Shown here piece by piece: positions 12,183 to 22,477 of a stretch of DNA of 64,000 nt. Source of the DNA: Verticillium longisporum. Taxonomy: Eukaryota > Ascomycota > Sordariomycetes > Glomerellales > Plectosphaerellaceae. Positions within the stretch are counted from its first letter, which is position 1, and every line of letters starts with the position of its first letter. The notes below the pieces were generated by a model. That model was given only the letters and a program-made list of their open reading frames with translations, was not told the DNA's origin and searched no databases. The stretch covers positions 2,356,001 through 2,420,000 of the forward strand of contig JAETXT010000013.1 of assembly GCA_019188255.1 (NCBI GenBank). Direction: 5' to 3'. Position numbers and translations under genes: made by a program.

Positions 12183-12908
12183 AGGGGCTGCCTGTCTTTT
12201 CCGACTGCTGTCCGCGAGAGTATCTGCATTATCGGCGTCGAGGCGTTTGGTAGACCTGGGATATCACATTTCGAGGGCCTGACTGGGCTGCTCCTGGCTG
12301 GCTGCTCCCTAGCTGACCGCTCCAATGACTGTTTGCCCTTGAGCAGCGGTTTTTTTTCTCTTTCTCGATCAACTCTAACATGCAAAGTCAAAGGATGCAT
12401 AAGCTGATGGGATTCAGCTTTGTTCTTGGCGAATCTCGTCGCAGGTGTCGACATGACTGTGATCCACGAGGCTTGTGGCTGCATACTCAGTGGTGAGAGG
12501 TACCTCGCTGAGCACCCCCAACAGCTGCTGACAAAGTTCCCCCTGACTGCACCACATGCTCATCTCCGGCGGAGCCGTGTAGCCCCCCAACAGCAGCAAC
12601 GGCGCGCCGCGGGAACCCGCACAGGCCGCGGACCCATCCCATTGCTACCGCCCTACCGCCCTGCAGTCGTCCAGAATGTGACACGCGCGGCCAGAATGAT
12701 CGCGCCCGCCATTTTGGGAAACTTCCCGTCTGACTGTCTAATGTCTGCTGATTTTCTCCTTTCCCCTCTTCTTCTTCTCATTGTTGGATTGATGGGAATG
12801 CACAGTATCTACCGTGACGGCTTCTGAGTCCCCTTTTTTGCTTGCTACCTCGATCATACCCCCGTCACTCGCTGTCACTCTCGTTATCCCATATTTGCTA
12901 TCAACACC
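12183..12908. other. Intergenic region upstream of the sphingoid base kinase
   Basis: This 726-bp spacer between two plus-strand genes must hold the terminator of RRP1 and the kinase promoter. The last 130 bp are rich in TTTTC/CTTCTT tracts. No ORF with a domain is seen. Confidence 0.4.
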
Positions 12909-14619
12909 ATGGCAGCCCCCGGACAGGCGGCCGCCCCTAAGCCAGTGTCGAGTGCTGGCTCGGCAGACACAAATGGCATCAACGGACACGGCCGCGGCAC
13001 CAATGGACACGCCAATGGAGACGGCGAAAAGACAATCACGATCAACGGCAACCACGTCTTGACCCTGCAGCAGAAGCACGTCGTGCTGGAGCACACTGCT
13101 CAGGAGGCATACGAAGAAGGTAGTGGCGTCTGCGGCCTTTCGCTCGGGACCGCTGGTACGTACCGTCGTCATTATTACAATCGTCGTCGTCGTCTTCGTC
13201 GTCACCCTCTGGTGCCGTCGTTGGGTCTCGTCACCTTGCAGCTGCTGACCTCGAGCTTTCGCAGGCTCACCCGATACCACGATCGCTCTCTACAATGTTC
13301 TCTGGGCCGAGCGCGATGGCACCAACCTCCACATCACCCATGCTCAGCCGACGTCCAAACACAAGTTCCGCCCTGTGACGGCCACGGTGGACATCTCGGC
13401 CAACAGCACCGAAGCTGTCGATCAGCTGGTCGAGGCACTGCTCTCCAGAGCCTACGGCCAGGCCAAGCGCCAGAAGAGGGCCAAGGTGCTCGTCAACCCC
13501 CACGCAGGGCCCGGAGGCGCCGTCAACAAGTGGCACCACGATGTCGAGCCTCTGTTCAAGGCGGCCCGCATGACGATTGACATGCAAAAGACTGTGCGGT
13601 CCGGCGAGGCCATTGCGATTGCTCGCGACCTCGACATTGCCCAATTCGACACCATTGTTGCATGTTCTGGGGATGGGCTCCCCCACGAGATAATCAACGG
13701 GCTCGGCGTTCGCGCCGACTCGCGTCACGCGCTCGAGAAGATTGCCGTGTGCCAGATCCCCTGCGGTTCGGGCAACGCCCTGTCGTGCAGCACGTTTGGG
13801 ACGTACCAAGCCGGCGAGGCCGCCCTGGCCCTCATCAAGGGCGTGGATACGGTCATAGATTTGACGAGCATCACGACGGGCGAGGAACGCAAGCTCAGCT
13901 TCCTCAGCCAGGTTGTGGGCATCATCGCCGAGGCCGATCTCGGCACGGAGCACATGCGATGGATGGGCAACCACCGATTCACGGTCGGCGTGGCGCAGAG
14001 GATTTTCAAGAAAAAGGCGTATCCCTGTGATGTTGCCGTCAAGATCGAGCTGGACGACAAGGAGACCATTCGAACGCATTACCGGGAGAAGCTCAACGCC
14101 GCGCCGGTCACGATGACCAAGGCAGACGGCGCCGGCCTGCCTCCGCTCAAGTACGGCACGATCAACGACGCGCTGCCCGAGGACGGCTGGGTGTCGGTCA
14201 AGTACGACAACATGGGCAACTTTTATGCCGGCAACGTACGTGTCCCGGCTTGCCGGTGGGCTGCGTGTCAAGGCTAACAGTCACAGATGCCCCTCGTGGC
14301 GCCCGAGTCCAACTTTTTCCCAGCGTCGCTGCCCAACGACGGACTGCTCGACCTCGTCACGATTGACAGCGACATATCCATCCTGAAGCAGATTGGCATA
14401 CTGACGGCCGTGGGCGACGACAGCACGGCCTTTTTCGCCAGCGCCGACGTCAACTACCGCAAGGTGACGGCGTACCGGTTCACGCCGCGCAACCAGAAGG
14501 ACGGCTACATCAGCATTGACGGCGAAAAGTTTCCGTTTGCCCCTTTCCAGGCCGAGATCCATCCGGGGCTCGGCAAGACGTATTCAAAGACGGGGCGGTA
14601 CGAGGCGATTGGGGTGTAG
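12909..14619 (+). CDS. LCB4: Sphingoid long-chain base kinase (Lcb4/Lcb5, sphingosine kinase family)
   Basis: The enzyme uses ATP to phosphorylate phytosphingosine or dihydrosphingosine to the 1-phosphate. Start ATG 12909 has an ACCATGG context. Introns at 13156-13264 and 14236-14286 leave 516 residues. The N-terminal 60 residues are Gly/Asn-rich and disordered. The catalytic DAG-kinase-like domain begins at RAKVLVNPHAGPGGA, the nucleotide-binding segment, and continues with TIVACSGDGLPHEIINGL, the SGDG signature, and IPCGSGNALSCS. The C-terminal beta-rich half (DGWVSVKYDNMGNFYAGN, ASLPNDGLLDLVTIDSD, DGYISIDGEKFPF) matches the lipid-binding domain. The frame is open throughout. Lcb4 and Lcb5 paralogues cannot be separated from this sequence alone. 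Confidence 0.9.
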
Positions 14620-14753
14620 GGGGTGAAGCGAAGATGACGTGTGGAATGATACCCAGATAGAGCAGCGCCTCTTCAATTTCCTCGTGTAATTTTAATTCAG
14701 CGAATTCGTACTGCAGGCGTTGATTCATGCAAGGCGTGCCCTGAGGTATCAGC

Positions 14754-14952
14754 AAGGCTACATTATATTTTTGGCCAGTGAGGCTACAGCGAGGCTACAC
14801 CGATATGACAACCAGAGGCTACAGCGAGGCCACAGCTGAATGAACGTAAGCTACAGCTAGGTACCTAACTTAAAAAAAGGTAGATGAAAACTGTAATCTA
14901 CAGGCTGCAGCTTAGAAGGCTACTTTATATTTTTGGCCAGTGAGGCTGCAGC
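14754..14952. repeat. Pair of 36-bp direct repeats in the LCB4-TRP4 spacer
   Basis: Two copies of a 36-bp sequence starting AAGGCTAC and containing TTATATTTTTGGCCAGTGAG lie near 14755-14790 and 14917-14952, with two mismatches. Between them are further GAGGCTACAGC/GAGGCCACAGC units and a GGTACC-centred stretch. This looks like the remnant of a small repeat element; no terminal inverted repeats or target duplication were found. Confidence 0.6.
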
Positions 14953-15271
14953 TGTGGCGAAGTACTGAGCCTCAGCCGACGCGGGGCCGCTCCGTCGCTC
15001 TTTTGGGCCACAACGAGGGTCGTGGTTGCCAAATTGGGCCCTCTCCACGACTATGACACGGCAGTCGGCAGATAGCTCGAGCTTGGTCGACCGCAGCGGT
15101 TGACTCACTCATCAATTCATTGTTGACCGTCTCTGAGCCCAGGTGAGCCATCTCTTTGTTTCACAGCTCGGGGCCTCTGATTGATTTGTTATCCTAGATC
15201 CATCAAAGTCCATCAAGGTCAATTGCCTCGTTACGCCAACGATCCCCAATTGCCTCACCAGACAAAAGACC

Positions 15272-16515
15272 ATGTCTCTGCCGAAATCCGGGGACCACCC
15301 CCCGGCGGCTCTCCCGCCCATCGACATCAAGCCGTTGCTCAAGAGGCTCTGGCCTGTGCCTCTAAATGGCCCTCAGGTGACGGCCGACGAGATTGCCGAG
15401 GCCATCTCCCACTTCTTCACGGCCCGCGTGTCCCAGGCCCAGGCTGCGTCGCTGCTCATCTCGCTGCACTTTACCAACCTCGACCGTCGCGCCGATGTCA
15501 TGGCCAAGTCGGCCTACGTCATGCGCCAGGCCGCCGCCGCCGTCGACCTGCCGTCACTCGACCGCGTCGTCAAGGCCAAGGGGCTTGCCGAGGGTGGCTA
15601 CGGCGGCGGTCTCTGCGACATTGTCGGCACGGGTGGCGACGCCTACAACACATTCAACATTTCGACGACGGCGAGCATCCTCGCGAGCGCCCTCCTCGCC
15701 GTCAGCAAGCCCGGCAACTAGGCGTCGCCATCCAAGCCGGGCCCGGCTGCCCCCGTCGCCCACATGCACCCGCGCGCTCCCGCCACCACAGACGCCAGCC
15801 CGGCGACGCACGAGAAGGTCTACGCCGCCACAAACTACGCCTTTCTCTTCGCGCCCGTCTTTCACCCGGGCATGCGCTTCGTCGCGCCCATCCGCAAGGA
15901 GCTCCCTGGCGCACCATCTTCAACCTCCTCGGGCCCCTCGCCAACCCGGTCGAGGACGCCCTCGAGGCCCGCGTCATCGGCGTCGCCCGCAAGGAGCTCG
16001 GCCCCGTCTTTGCCGAGGCCCTCACCATTGCCGGCTCCCGCAAGGCCATGATCATCTGTGGTGACGAGGAGCTCGACGAGGTCTCGTGCGCCGGTCCCAC
16101 CCTCATCTGGCGCCTGCGCGAAGGGCCCGACGGCGTCGTCAGGACCGACCACTTCACCGTCGAGCCCGCCGATTTCGGCCTGCCGACGCACCAGCTCGAC
16201 GAGGTGTCGCCTGGCAAGGAGCCGGCGGAAAACGCCGAGATTCTGCGCCGCATCCTCAGCGGCGAGGTCGCCGACGACGACCCCATTATGGAGTTTGTCC
16301 TCCTCAACACGGCCGCCCTCTTTGTCGTCTCGGGCATCTGCGAGGCCGACACGAGCAGCATGGGGCCCGGCGACGACGGAAACGTCATCACTGAGCGGGG
16401 GCCCGGCGGCGAGCGCTGGAAGGAGGGCGTCCGGCGCGCGCGCTGGGCCGTCAAGAGCGGCGCCGCCTGGAAGCAGTGGTCGGCTTTTGTGGACGTGACC
16501 AACGGGTTTGCGTGA
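15272..16515 (+). CDS. TRP4: Anthranilate phosphoribosyltransferase (tryptophan synthesis), interrupted as read
   Basis: The enzyme joins anthranilate to PRPP in tryptophan synthesis. The start MSLPKSGDHPP at 15272 gives about 414 residues after correction. Family marks: an N-terminal helical domain (EIAEAISHFFTARVSQAQAA), the PRPP loop CDIVGTGGDAYNTFNISTTA, then TNYAFLFAPVFHPGMR, IFNLLGPLANP, VIGVARKELGPVFAEAL and CGDEELDEVSCAGPT. There are two kinds of damage. A TAG at 15719 sits where Arg of the conserved KHGNR is expected, and the surrounding codons also read wrongly (KPGN-stop-ASPSKPGPAAP instead of a KHGNRAxSSKxGSAD-like signature). One base is missing in a C run at 15904-15906, so that ELPWRTIFN reads ELPGAPSS. 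There is no plausible intron. Loss would mean tryptophan auxotrophy, so sequence error is likely, but the substitution cluster is unusual. Confidence 0.85.
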
Positions 16516-16986
16516 TGGCTGGCTGCGGGGTGCTGCGGGAGTGACGGCAAAAGCTGGAGCAGAAGCTACGGTGAACGCTCGACACGAATCGAGCAGGGAA
16601 AAATGGAGATCGAGAAGACAGCAACATATCAGATCGAGACGAATGAGCAAGACAAATGAAATTGAACGAGTGCTCTTGATCTATGTAACATCTAAAGCAC
16701 CCTCTAGACCGTCACCTCGCTTTTCTTTTCCTCCTTGTCCAGTCCATGCCAGGATAATCCCCTCCCCCCTCTCTCAAGTCACACTCGCTGTGGCTGCTTC
16801 CGCAGCCGAGCACGCAGCCCGCGCCCGGGAGATGCCATCATGAATACGTTTCGCACGTTTTTCCCCGCAGCCGGCCGTCCTGCCGCACCGCGTCGTGAGC
16901 AGCACGCCAGCAGCCGTAGCGGCCCCCCCCCTGCCGAGCGCCTCTCTGACGACAGCCAAAAGACACGACCTCTGCCTCGGGACTCT
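16516..16986. other. Convergent intergenic region
   Basis: This is the 3' space between the plus-strand TRP4 gene and the minus-strand NatA gene. It holds the two 3' UTRs and terminators; no gene, repeat or RNA is recognised. Confidence 0.4.
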
Positions 16987-19509
16987 CTAAGCCAACAGCC
17001 TCACCTCGGGCCCTCGGCTCTGCGCGCCCGCCCGGAACTTGTCGGCCTCGCCGCTCCGCCAGAACCGCAGCTGCTCGAGCACCTCGCCGGCCTGCTCAAA
17101 CGTCAGACCCTCGAGGTCGACCGTCGCCGCGAGGTCTTTTTCGACCTTGGCCGGTTCGGCGCCCAGCACCCTGCGCGACTTGATGGCCGCGATGACGTGG
17201 GCGGGGCTCGACTTGTTGCTGTGGAGGAACTCCTCGTTGTACTGCGACACGTCCGACGCCGGCGACGTGAACTTGGACGTGATGACCTCCTTGACCTTGG
17301 GCGACAGCGAGTCGATGACGGGGTCAATGGTGTGCTTGAACTCGACGAGGCGCTCGTGCACCTTGGGGTGCGACGCGTCGAGCGACAGGGCGGCGTTGAG
17401 GCTGCGCAGAGCGAGCACGTACTTCTCTGCGGGTATGTTAGCATCATGCTGCGTGCTACGTGACGGGGACAAGACTGAAAAAGATAAGGACAAATACGTA
17501 CTCCGACGAAGGTACACGTCAAAGCCGGCCAGCTGCGCGTCGATGCTCTTGGGGCTGAACTGCAACAGGTGGGCGACGTATTTCATGGCGGCAGCCAGGG
17601 GCTCGGCATCGAGCAGCTTGAGCCCCGTGGGGTCCACGAGCTCCCTTGTCGCGCCCTCCATGGCGCTGCTGCCCTTGTAGGGGTCCTTCCGGGCCGCGCG
17701 CCTCGCCGCCTCGCGCTCCTGCCTATGCTTCTCCTTGATGGCCTTCTTGGCGGCCTTTTTACGCTCCGCGGCATCGGCGCCGTTGACATCCCCGTTGGCC
17801 GCGGCGGCGGCGGCGCGGTCGTGTCGCTTGAGGTAGATGGCGACGGCGTCCAGCGCGGCGCGCGAGTAAAAGGGGTGCTCGCGGATGCGGTCCTCCCAGC
17901 TCAGCATGTCGACGTAGGCACGGATGAAACCCTTGCGCAGGGAAAAGGCGTGGAAGTCAAACTGGTCCTCGACCCACGTGTCGAAGATGGTCTGCACGAG
18001 CTCGAACCGTCTCAGCGCGCTGCCCTCGTCGCCCGCGCGAGCAAACGCCTCGCCGTCCTCGGTGATGTACCACACGGCCTGCATGTCGATGAGGTCCATG
18101 AAGGGGCCGCCGACCGTCTCGGCCCGCGTGAAGAGACCCATGGTCTTGATGGCCTCGTCGTTCTTGTTGTTCCGCAGCTGGTACTTGGCGGCCTTGGTGC
18201 AGATGTACCGGTCGCGCGTGTCGAGGGACCGCGCGTGGTTCATCCACTCGGACGCCTTTTCCAGGTTGCCCTTGTGCTTCCATATCCTCGCCTTGGTCAT
18301 GTGGAATTCGAGGCTCTTGGGGACCTTCTCGATCGCCAAGTCGACGTACTCCATGGCCTTGGCCAGGTCGCGGCTGAGGTGGTAGTTGTAGTGCTGCGCC
18401 AGGTAGTACAGGGCGGCGGCCTCGCCCTTGGTGGCGTCGCCGTTGGCGGGCCTGTCGGCGTCCGACCTGATGTAGTCGTGCACGAGGGTGGCGAGCGTCT
18501 CCTTCTTGGACGCGTCCGAGTAGAGGTGCTTGAGGTTGGCAAAGGTTGACGGCACACCCTTGTTGAGTGCCGACGTCAGGTACGCCTTGGCGGCCGTCTT
18601 GAAGTCGTCGCCGGTCAGAAAATTGAGCGGCAGGCGGCGGGGCGCGTCGGAGCGCGGGTGCTTGGCGGCAAAGTCGTCGTAGATCTGCTTCCTCGCCTCG
18701 GTCGAGTCGAGAGCCAGCGTCTCCTCCAGCTTGGCGTAGTACTCGGTGTGGTCGGGGTTGCGGTTGATGAGGGCCCGGTAGGCGTCGGCGGCGTCGTCCC
18801 TCTTGTCGAGCCTCGCGAGGTACTCGGCGCGCTTCTCCATGACGGCGAGCCTGTCGAGGCTCGACTTGGCGGCGGTCTGGAGGTGCTCGAGGGCGCGCTC
18901 GTACTCGCCCTGCTCGGCGATGAGCCTGTTCTTGTACATGACGACCTCGGAGTGCTCAATGTCGCGGCTCGACGGCGTCGTCTTGAGCGTGCTCTCGTAC
19001 ATGTTGATGACCTTTTCGGCGGCGGGCAGGTCGCCGTTGAGGTGGTGGGCCACGGCCAGCGCGGTCCAGTTCTGGATCAGCTGGGACTTGGCCTGCAGCA
19101 TGGTGATGCGGCTCTGGACGTAGCCCGGGTAGTCGCGCGTCTGCATCTGCAGCAGGGCGAGGTCGCGCAGGATCTGGGCCGAGTCGGGGTCGATGGCGAG
19201 GGCCTGCTTGTACGCCTTGATGGCCTCGTCGTACTTGCGGACGGCCCTCCACAGCAGGCCGTAGACGTGCCAGCAAATGTGAGACTTCATGTCGGCCATG
19301 AGGGCGACCTTGCCGAGCGCAAAGGCCTCGTCCGTCTTGCCCTGCGAGTTGAGGATGAGGGCCTTCATGGCCTGCGTGTCGCCATGCTTGGGGTGCTTCT
19401 TGAGGATAATGTCGGCATTCTTAATTCCACGCTTGTACTGCTTGTCGTCGTAGTTGCGCACGAGGGTCCGGAAGAGGGACGCCTCCTTTGACGGCAGCGG
19501 CTGAGGCAT
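16987..19509 (-). CDS. NAT1: N-terminal acetyltransferase A auxiliary subunit (Naa15/Nat1)
   Basis: This is the large TPR scaffold of the NatA complex. It binds the catalytic subunit Ard1/Naa10 and docks it at the ribosome exit, where nascent chains with small second residues are acetylated. ATG 19509 gives MPQPLPSKEASLF, a very typical NatA start; an ATG further upstream at 19599 would add about 30 unlike residues. A 75-bp in-frame intron at 17427-17501 turns YLRR...EKYVLAL into a continuous chain of 815 residues. TPR helices run through the whole length, for example LRDLALLQMQTRDYPGYVQS and RDIEHSEVVMYKNRLIAEQG. A Lys/Arg/Glu-rich stretch (ERKKAAKKAIKEKHRQERE) precedes a conserved DPTGLKLL segment. 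The frame is intact. Confidence 0.95.
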   Translation of the reverse strand: MPQPLPSKEASLFRTLVRNYDDKQYKRGIKNADIILKKHPKHGDTQAMKALILNSQGKTDEAFALGKVALMADMKSHICWHVYGLLWRAVRKYDEAIKAYKQALAIDPDSAQILRDLALLQMQTRDYPGYVQSRITMLQAKSQLIQNWTALAVAHHLNGDLPAAEKVINMYESTLKTTPSSRDIEHSEVVMYKNRLIAEQGEYERALEHLQTAAKSSLDRLAVMEKRAEYLARLDKRDDAADAYRALINRNPDHTEYYAKLEETLALDSTEARKQIYDDFAAKHPRSDAPRRLPLNFLTGDDFKTAAKAYLTSALNKGVPSTFANLKHLYSDASKKETLATLVHDYIRSDADRPANGDATKGEAAALYYLAQHYNYHLSRDLAKAMEYVDLAIEKVPKSLEFHMTKARIWKHKGNLEKASEWMNHARSLDTRDRYICTKAAKYQLRNNKNDEAIKTMGLFTRAETVGGPFMDLIDMQAVWYITEDGEAFARAGDEGSALRRFELVQTIFDTWVEDQFDFHAFSLRKGFIRAYVDMLSWEDRIREHPFYSRAALDAVAIYLKRHDRAAAAAANGDVNGADAAERKKAAKKAIKEKHRQEREAARRAARKDPYKGSSAMEGATRELVDPTGLKLLDAEPLAAAMKYVAHLLQFSPKSIDAQLAGFDVYLRRSTYLSLSFSVLSPSRSTQHDANIPAEKYVLALRSLNAALSLDASHPKVHERLVEFKHTIDPVIDSLSPKVKEVITSKFTSPASDVSQYNEEFLHSNKSSPAHVIAAIKSRRVLGAEPAKVEKDLAATVDLEGLTFEQAGEVLEQLRFWRSGEADKFRAGAQSRGPEVRLLA

Positions 19510-20158
19510 TGTGAAGGTGGTCGGTCGATCGCTCGTCTGTCTGCGTCCGTCTGCGTCTGTCTGGATCAATGCAGCAGGATAGAAAACAACCTGGGGCACG
19601 TCAGCTGGTGAGCACGCGAGGACTGGAGGCCGGCGGGCTCAAAGTCTGCGTACCTTACTGGCGCAACAAGGCGGCACGGGACACCTGGGCAGAAGGTAGC
19701 AAGGCTGCGGCGGCTGTGGCAGCTGTAGGGACACTCTGAGTAGCTTCTGCTGTGTTGCTATGCTGTGTTGGGGCGTGGGGCCGTATGGTCTGCTTCTTGC
19801 GACAAACCGGTGCAGCTAGCTGTATGAAGGGGTTGGATGCTGGCAGAAGCAAGTCGTCAGACCAAGACTGACACACTCGAGGGTTCGGTACGGCACAATC
19901 TGGCTCGGGGCCCTGGCCTCGTGGGCGGGTCCCGCTCTGCGGCGGGCGCTTGGCGCCAATTGCTACTGCTGCGCATGTCATGGCGGCGTGGCGGCTGATG
20001 ACTGGCACAACACAAGGCTGGTCACGCACAACAGCAGCATGCTGGTGATGTAGGACACGAAAGACTAGGGTCGAATGATGGCTGAGATGATCTATCTTTA
20101 CAGTATGCTAGGTACAGTGGTGTACATGTGAGGCGGCTTGTTTCTTCTCACTACATCG
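19510..20158. other. Upstream region of NAT1
   Basis: This 649-bp spacer separates the NAT1 start from the MIX23 stop, both on minus, and should hold the NAT1 promoter. A 5' UTR intron is possible because several good splice sites lie at 19590-19680. No other feature is seen. Confidence 0.35.
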
Positions 20159-20844
20159 TCACCGCAGATGGCCCTCTGTGCTCTCACTGGGCAGCCTCGT
20201 TTTCCACGTAGTAAAGGCCTCCTCCCACGTGTCGGCAGACTCCCCGCAGCGCTGCTTGACCATCTCCCAGCTCCTCGTGCGGACAATGTTCTCGACGCCC
20301 TTCTCCTGCCGGATGAGGAGCGCCAGCTTCTCCGTCCGGGGCTCACGCGGGAAGAAGCGTCCTGAGTAGGGGTCCAAGCGCTCGTCAACGACACGCTCCT
20401 GGTTCTTCGCAGCCTCAACCTGTCGGAGCATGGCCTCGGGATCGTCGGGATCGGGTGACGTCGCAACGACGCCGCAGTAGTGCAGCACCTCAGCCCTCGC
20501 CTGCCACGACGGGAAGAGGACCTGCTCCTTGAACCGTTGGCATGAGTGTGGGTCGATCTGTCGGGCGAACGATCTCGGTGTCCGTTGTGACGTGGACGCA
20601 GGGTCGAAACCTGCGCGGGAGGGCGTCACGAGGGCGTTGAGGTTCTGGCCGATCGAGTCGTCGATGCCGGCGCGCGACAGCCTGAGAAAATCTGGCCGAC
20701 TGTCAGCAGGGTGCCGAGGGCTCGTAGAGAGACACAAGAAAATCAACCCAGAAAGTCGCCGGCAATGGGAGACGTACCGCGGAGTGTGCCCGAGGAGAAG
20801 CAGAACTGCGGCGTCAAACGGGGACGCGGCTGTGGTTGTGTCAT
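20159..20844 (-). CDS. MIX23 / caffeine-induced death protein 2 (Cid2) family protein
   Basis: This is a small conserved protein of the MIX23/Cid2 family; yeast Mix23 sits in the mitochondrial intermembrane space and supports protein import. Exon 1 starts at ATG 20844 (MTQPQPRPRLTPQFCFSSG). An intron at 20692-20777 joins TLR to DFLRLSRAGIDDSIGQNLN. Then come RFKEQVLFPSWQARAEVLHY, VVATSPDPDDPEAML, NQERVVDERLDPYSGRFFPR and RTEKLALLIRQEKGVENIVR, the family core. The length is 199 residues, with Cys at the positions before FSSG, in SCQRF, in HYCG and in QRCGES. There is no signal peptide. The frame is intact. Confidence 0.85.
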
Positions 20845-22477
20845 GGTGTCATGGAGCTGTGGTGATGAAGGGCGCACGCCAGCAGTACGAGCCGGCTCCG
20901 TCTTCCAGAAAATGCCCGCCAGTTTGACAGTGTCGGCCGTGATTAATTTGTATGCAAATGGGGTGCCTATAGGTCACAAGAAAGGCTCCGGGTGCGTGGG
21001 CGAGTCGGTGGCGCGATGGCGGATGATGATGACTTCGATACTGACCGAGAGCTCCCTGGAGCTGCCGCGGCCCAATGACGTCTCTCCCGTTGGTGGATGT
21101 TGACTGGTGGGGCCACTGACAGCGCCTGTGGGCAGGTTGCTTAGTGATCCTTTGCCAACCATCTGCGCTTCATTCAGCACCGTACCTGAGAAAATGACAT
21201 CGTCAGTCTTCTTTCAAAGAGATGGGAGCACGAGCCGAGATTCTAAACCCATCCAGCTGACAACAAAGACAGCTTCAGTCAACACCTCACGTTAAAATTT
21301 GCGCCAAATCTTGGGAGAATGTGGAAGGTATCGACAGTGCTTCTGAAATCGTCTCTTCGAACTCCGCTCTTCTGGCGGTCATCTCACTTCGGAACATGAT
21401 ATCAAACAGAAAACTCGACACGATGTCGCGTGGATAAGCTTCTGGCCTCGTTGATAGGTCAAGGAATTACTTGCCGAAAGTTGTTTGCAGTCTACCTTGC
21501 TTGCCAATAGCGTCCTAGGCCAAAATTACTCGATAATTGCCTGCTCTGCATGACCTTGCATTCGACTTCTTCTCGGCATTTTACGAAGCTTCAAAGTTTC
21601 GAATCTGACCATGGTGTGCAGCGAAAGTGTCAGGACCGCTCGCATGCACTACACATTCTCGATAATGTGACAGCCCGTTGCCGAGATTTAGCACTGTCGG
21701 TTGGCCCTCCAAACACCAGGGTCTGACGAAAACCGCATGCTCCTAGCGTCCTGCTGTATCGTTCTCACAACTGGGCCTCTACTTGGTGATAAGACCTCAC
21801 CTTGAAAGCCATGACAAGCCGCCAGACATCTGTAGCCACGATGAAAGTCTTGCTGTTGCCAAAAGAGGAAGCAAACTTTGCACAACAGCCATTCCAGCAT
21901 ATTCAGACCCTGAAACCATTTCAGGTATCTTACACCACGGTTCGAAATGTCAAAAAAGGCGACGGGGCCTCTGAAGCTGAGCGAAAGCAGCCGTGTTGAA
22001 ATGCGCACTCACACTCATCCACATTAGCATTGGATACAGCCTCGGTTGATCGCCTCCTAATCCTTCCCCCGCAGAGTCTAACAGGAATGTCACTCTACAC
22101 GGGCGATGATCGGATTCCTAAATGCACATGTTCACGGTCGAATGCGATTCCACCTATGAATCGGAGCCTGCAACCAAATATTGGGTTGCAACTTGTTCTG
22201 AGCAGGATTCTCTTGATCCACGCCCATGATCGGCAGACGTCTTTATCCGCAGCCAATTCCTTCCGTGCCCGCCCTCTCCGCATCACCCGTCTGGGAAAGA
22301 AGACCGCTTCCATGCACAACACCGGAGAGAGACGATCAGAACTGCCGTCGCCGGAGAATTACAACGTTGGGCGAGCGCCACCCTTCCGGGGCAATCATGA
22401 TATGCTTTAATATGAGACGTCATCCTGTGAACGGTGTCTTTTTGCACCGTTCGTGATATCCGCGCCTCGTCAGTGTG
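20845..22477. other. Intergenic region, no supported gene
   Basis: This 1.6-kb spacer separates a minus-strand and a plus-strand gene, so it should contain two promoters. It is less GC-rich than its surroundings around 21200-21700. Short open frames on both strands show no family match. No tRNA or repeat was recognised. Confidence 0.4.

Noticed and set aside
17569..18549. Long antisense frames over NAT1 (also 18658-19491, 13267-14271, 36909-37808, 59980-61152)
   Set aside because: Each mirrors a conserved gene with GC-rich third positions, which keeps the opposite strand open; the products are repetitive Val/Leu/Gly/Arg with no family.
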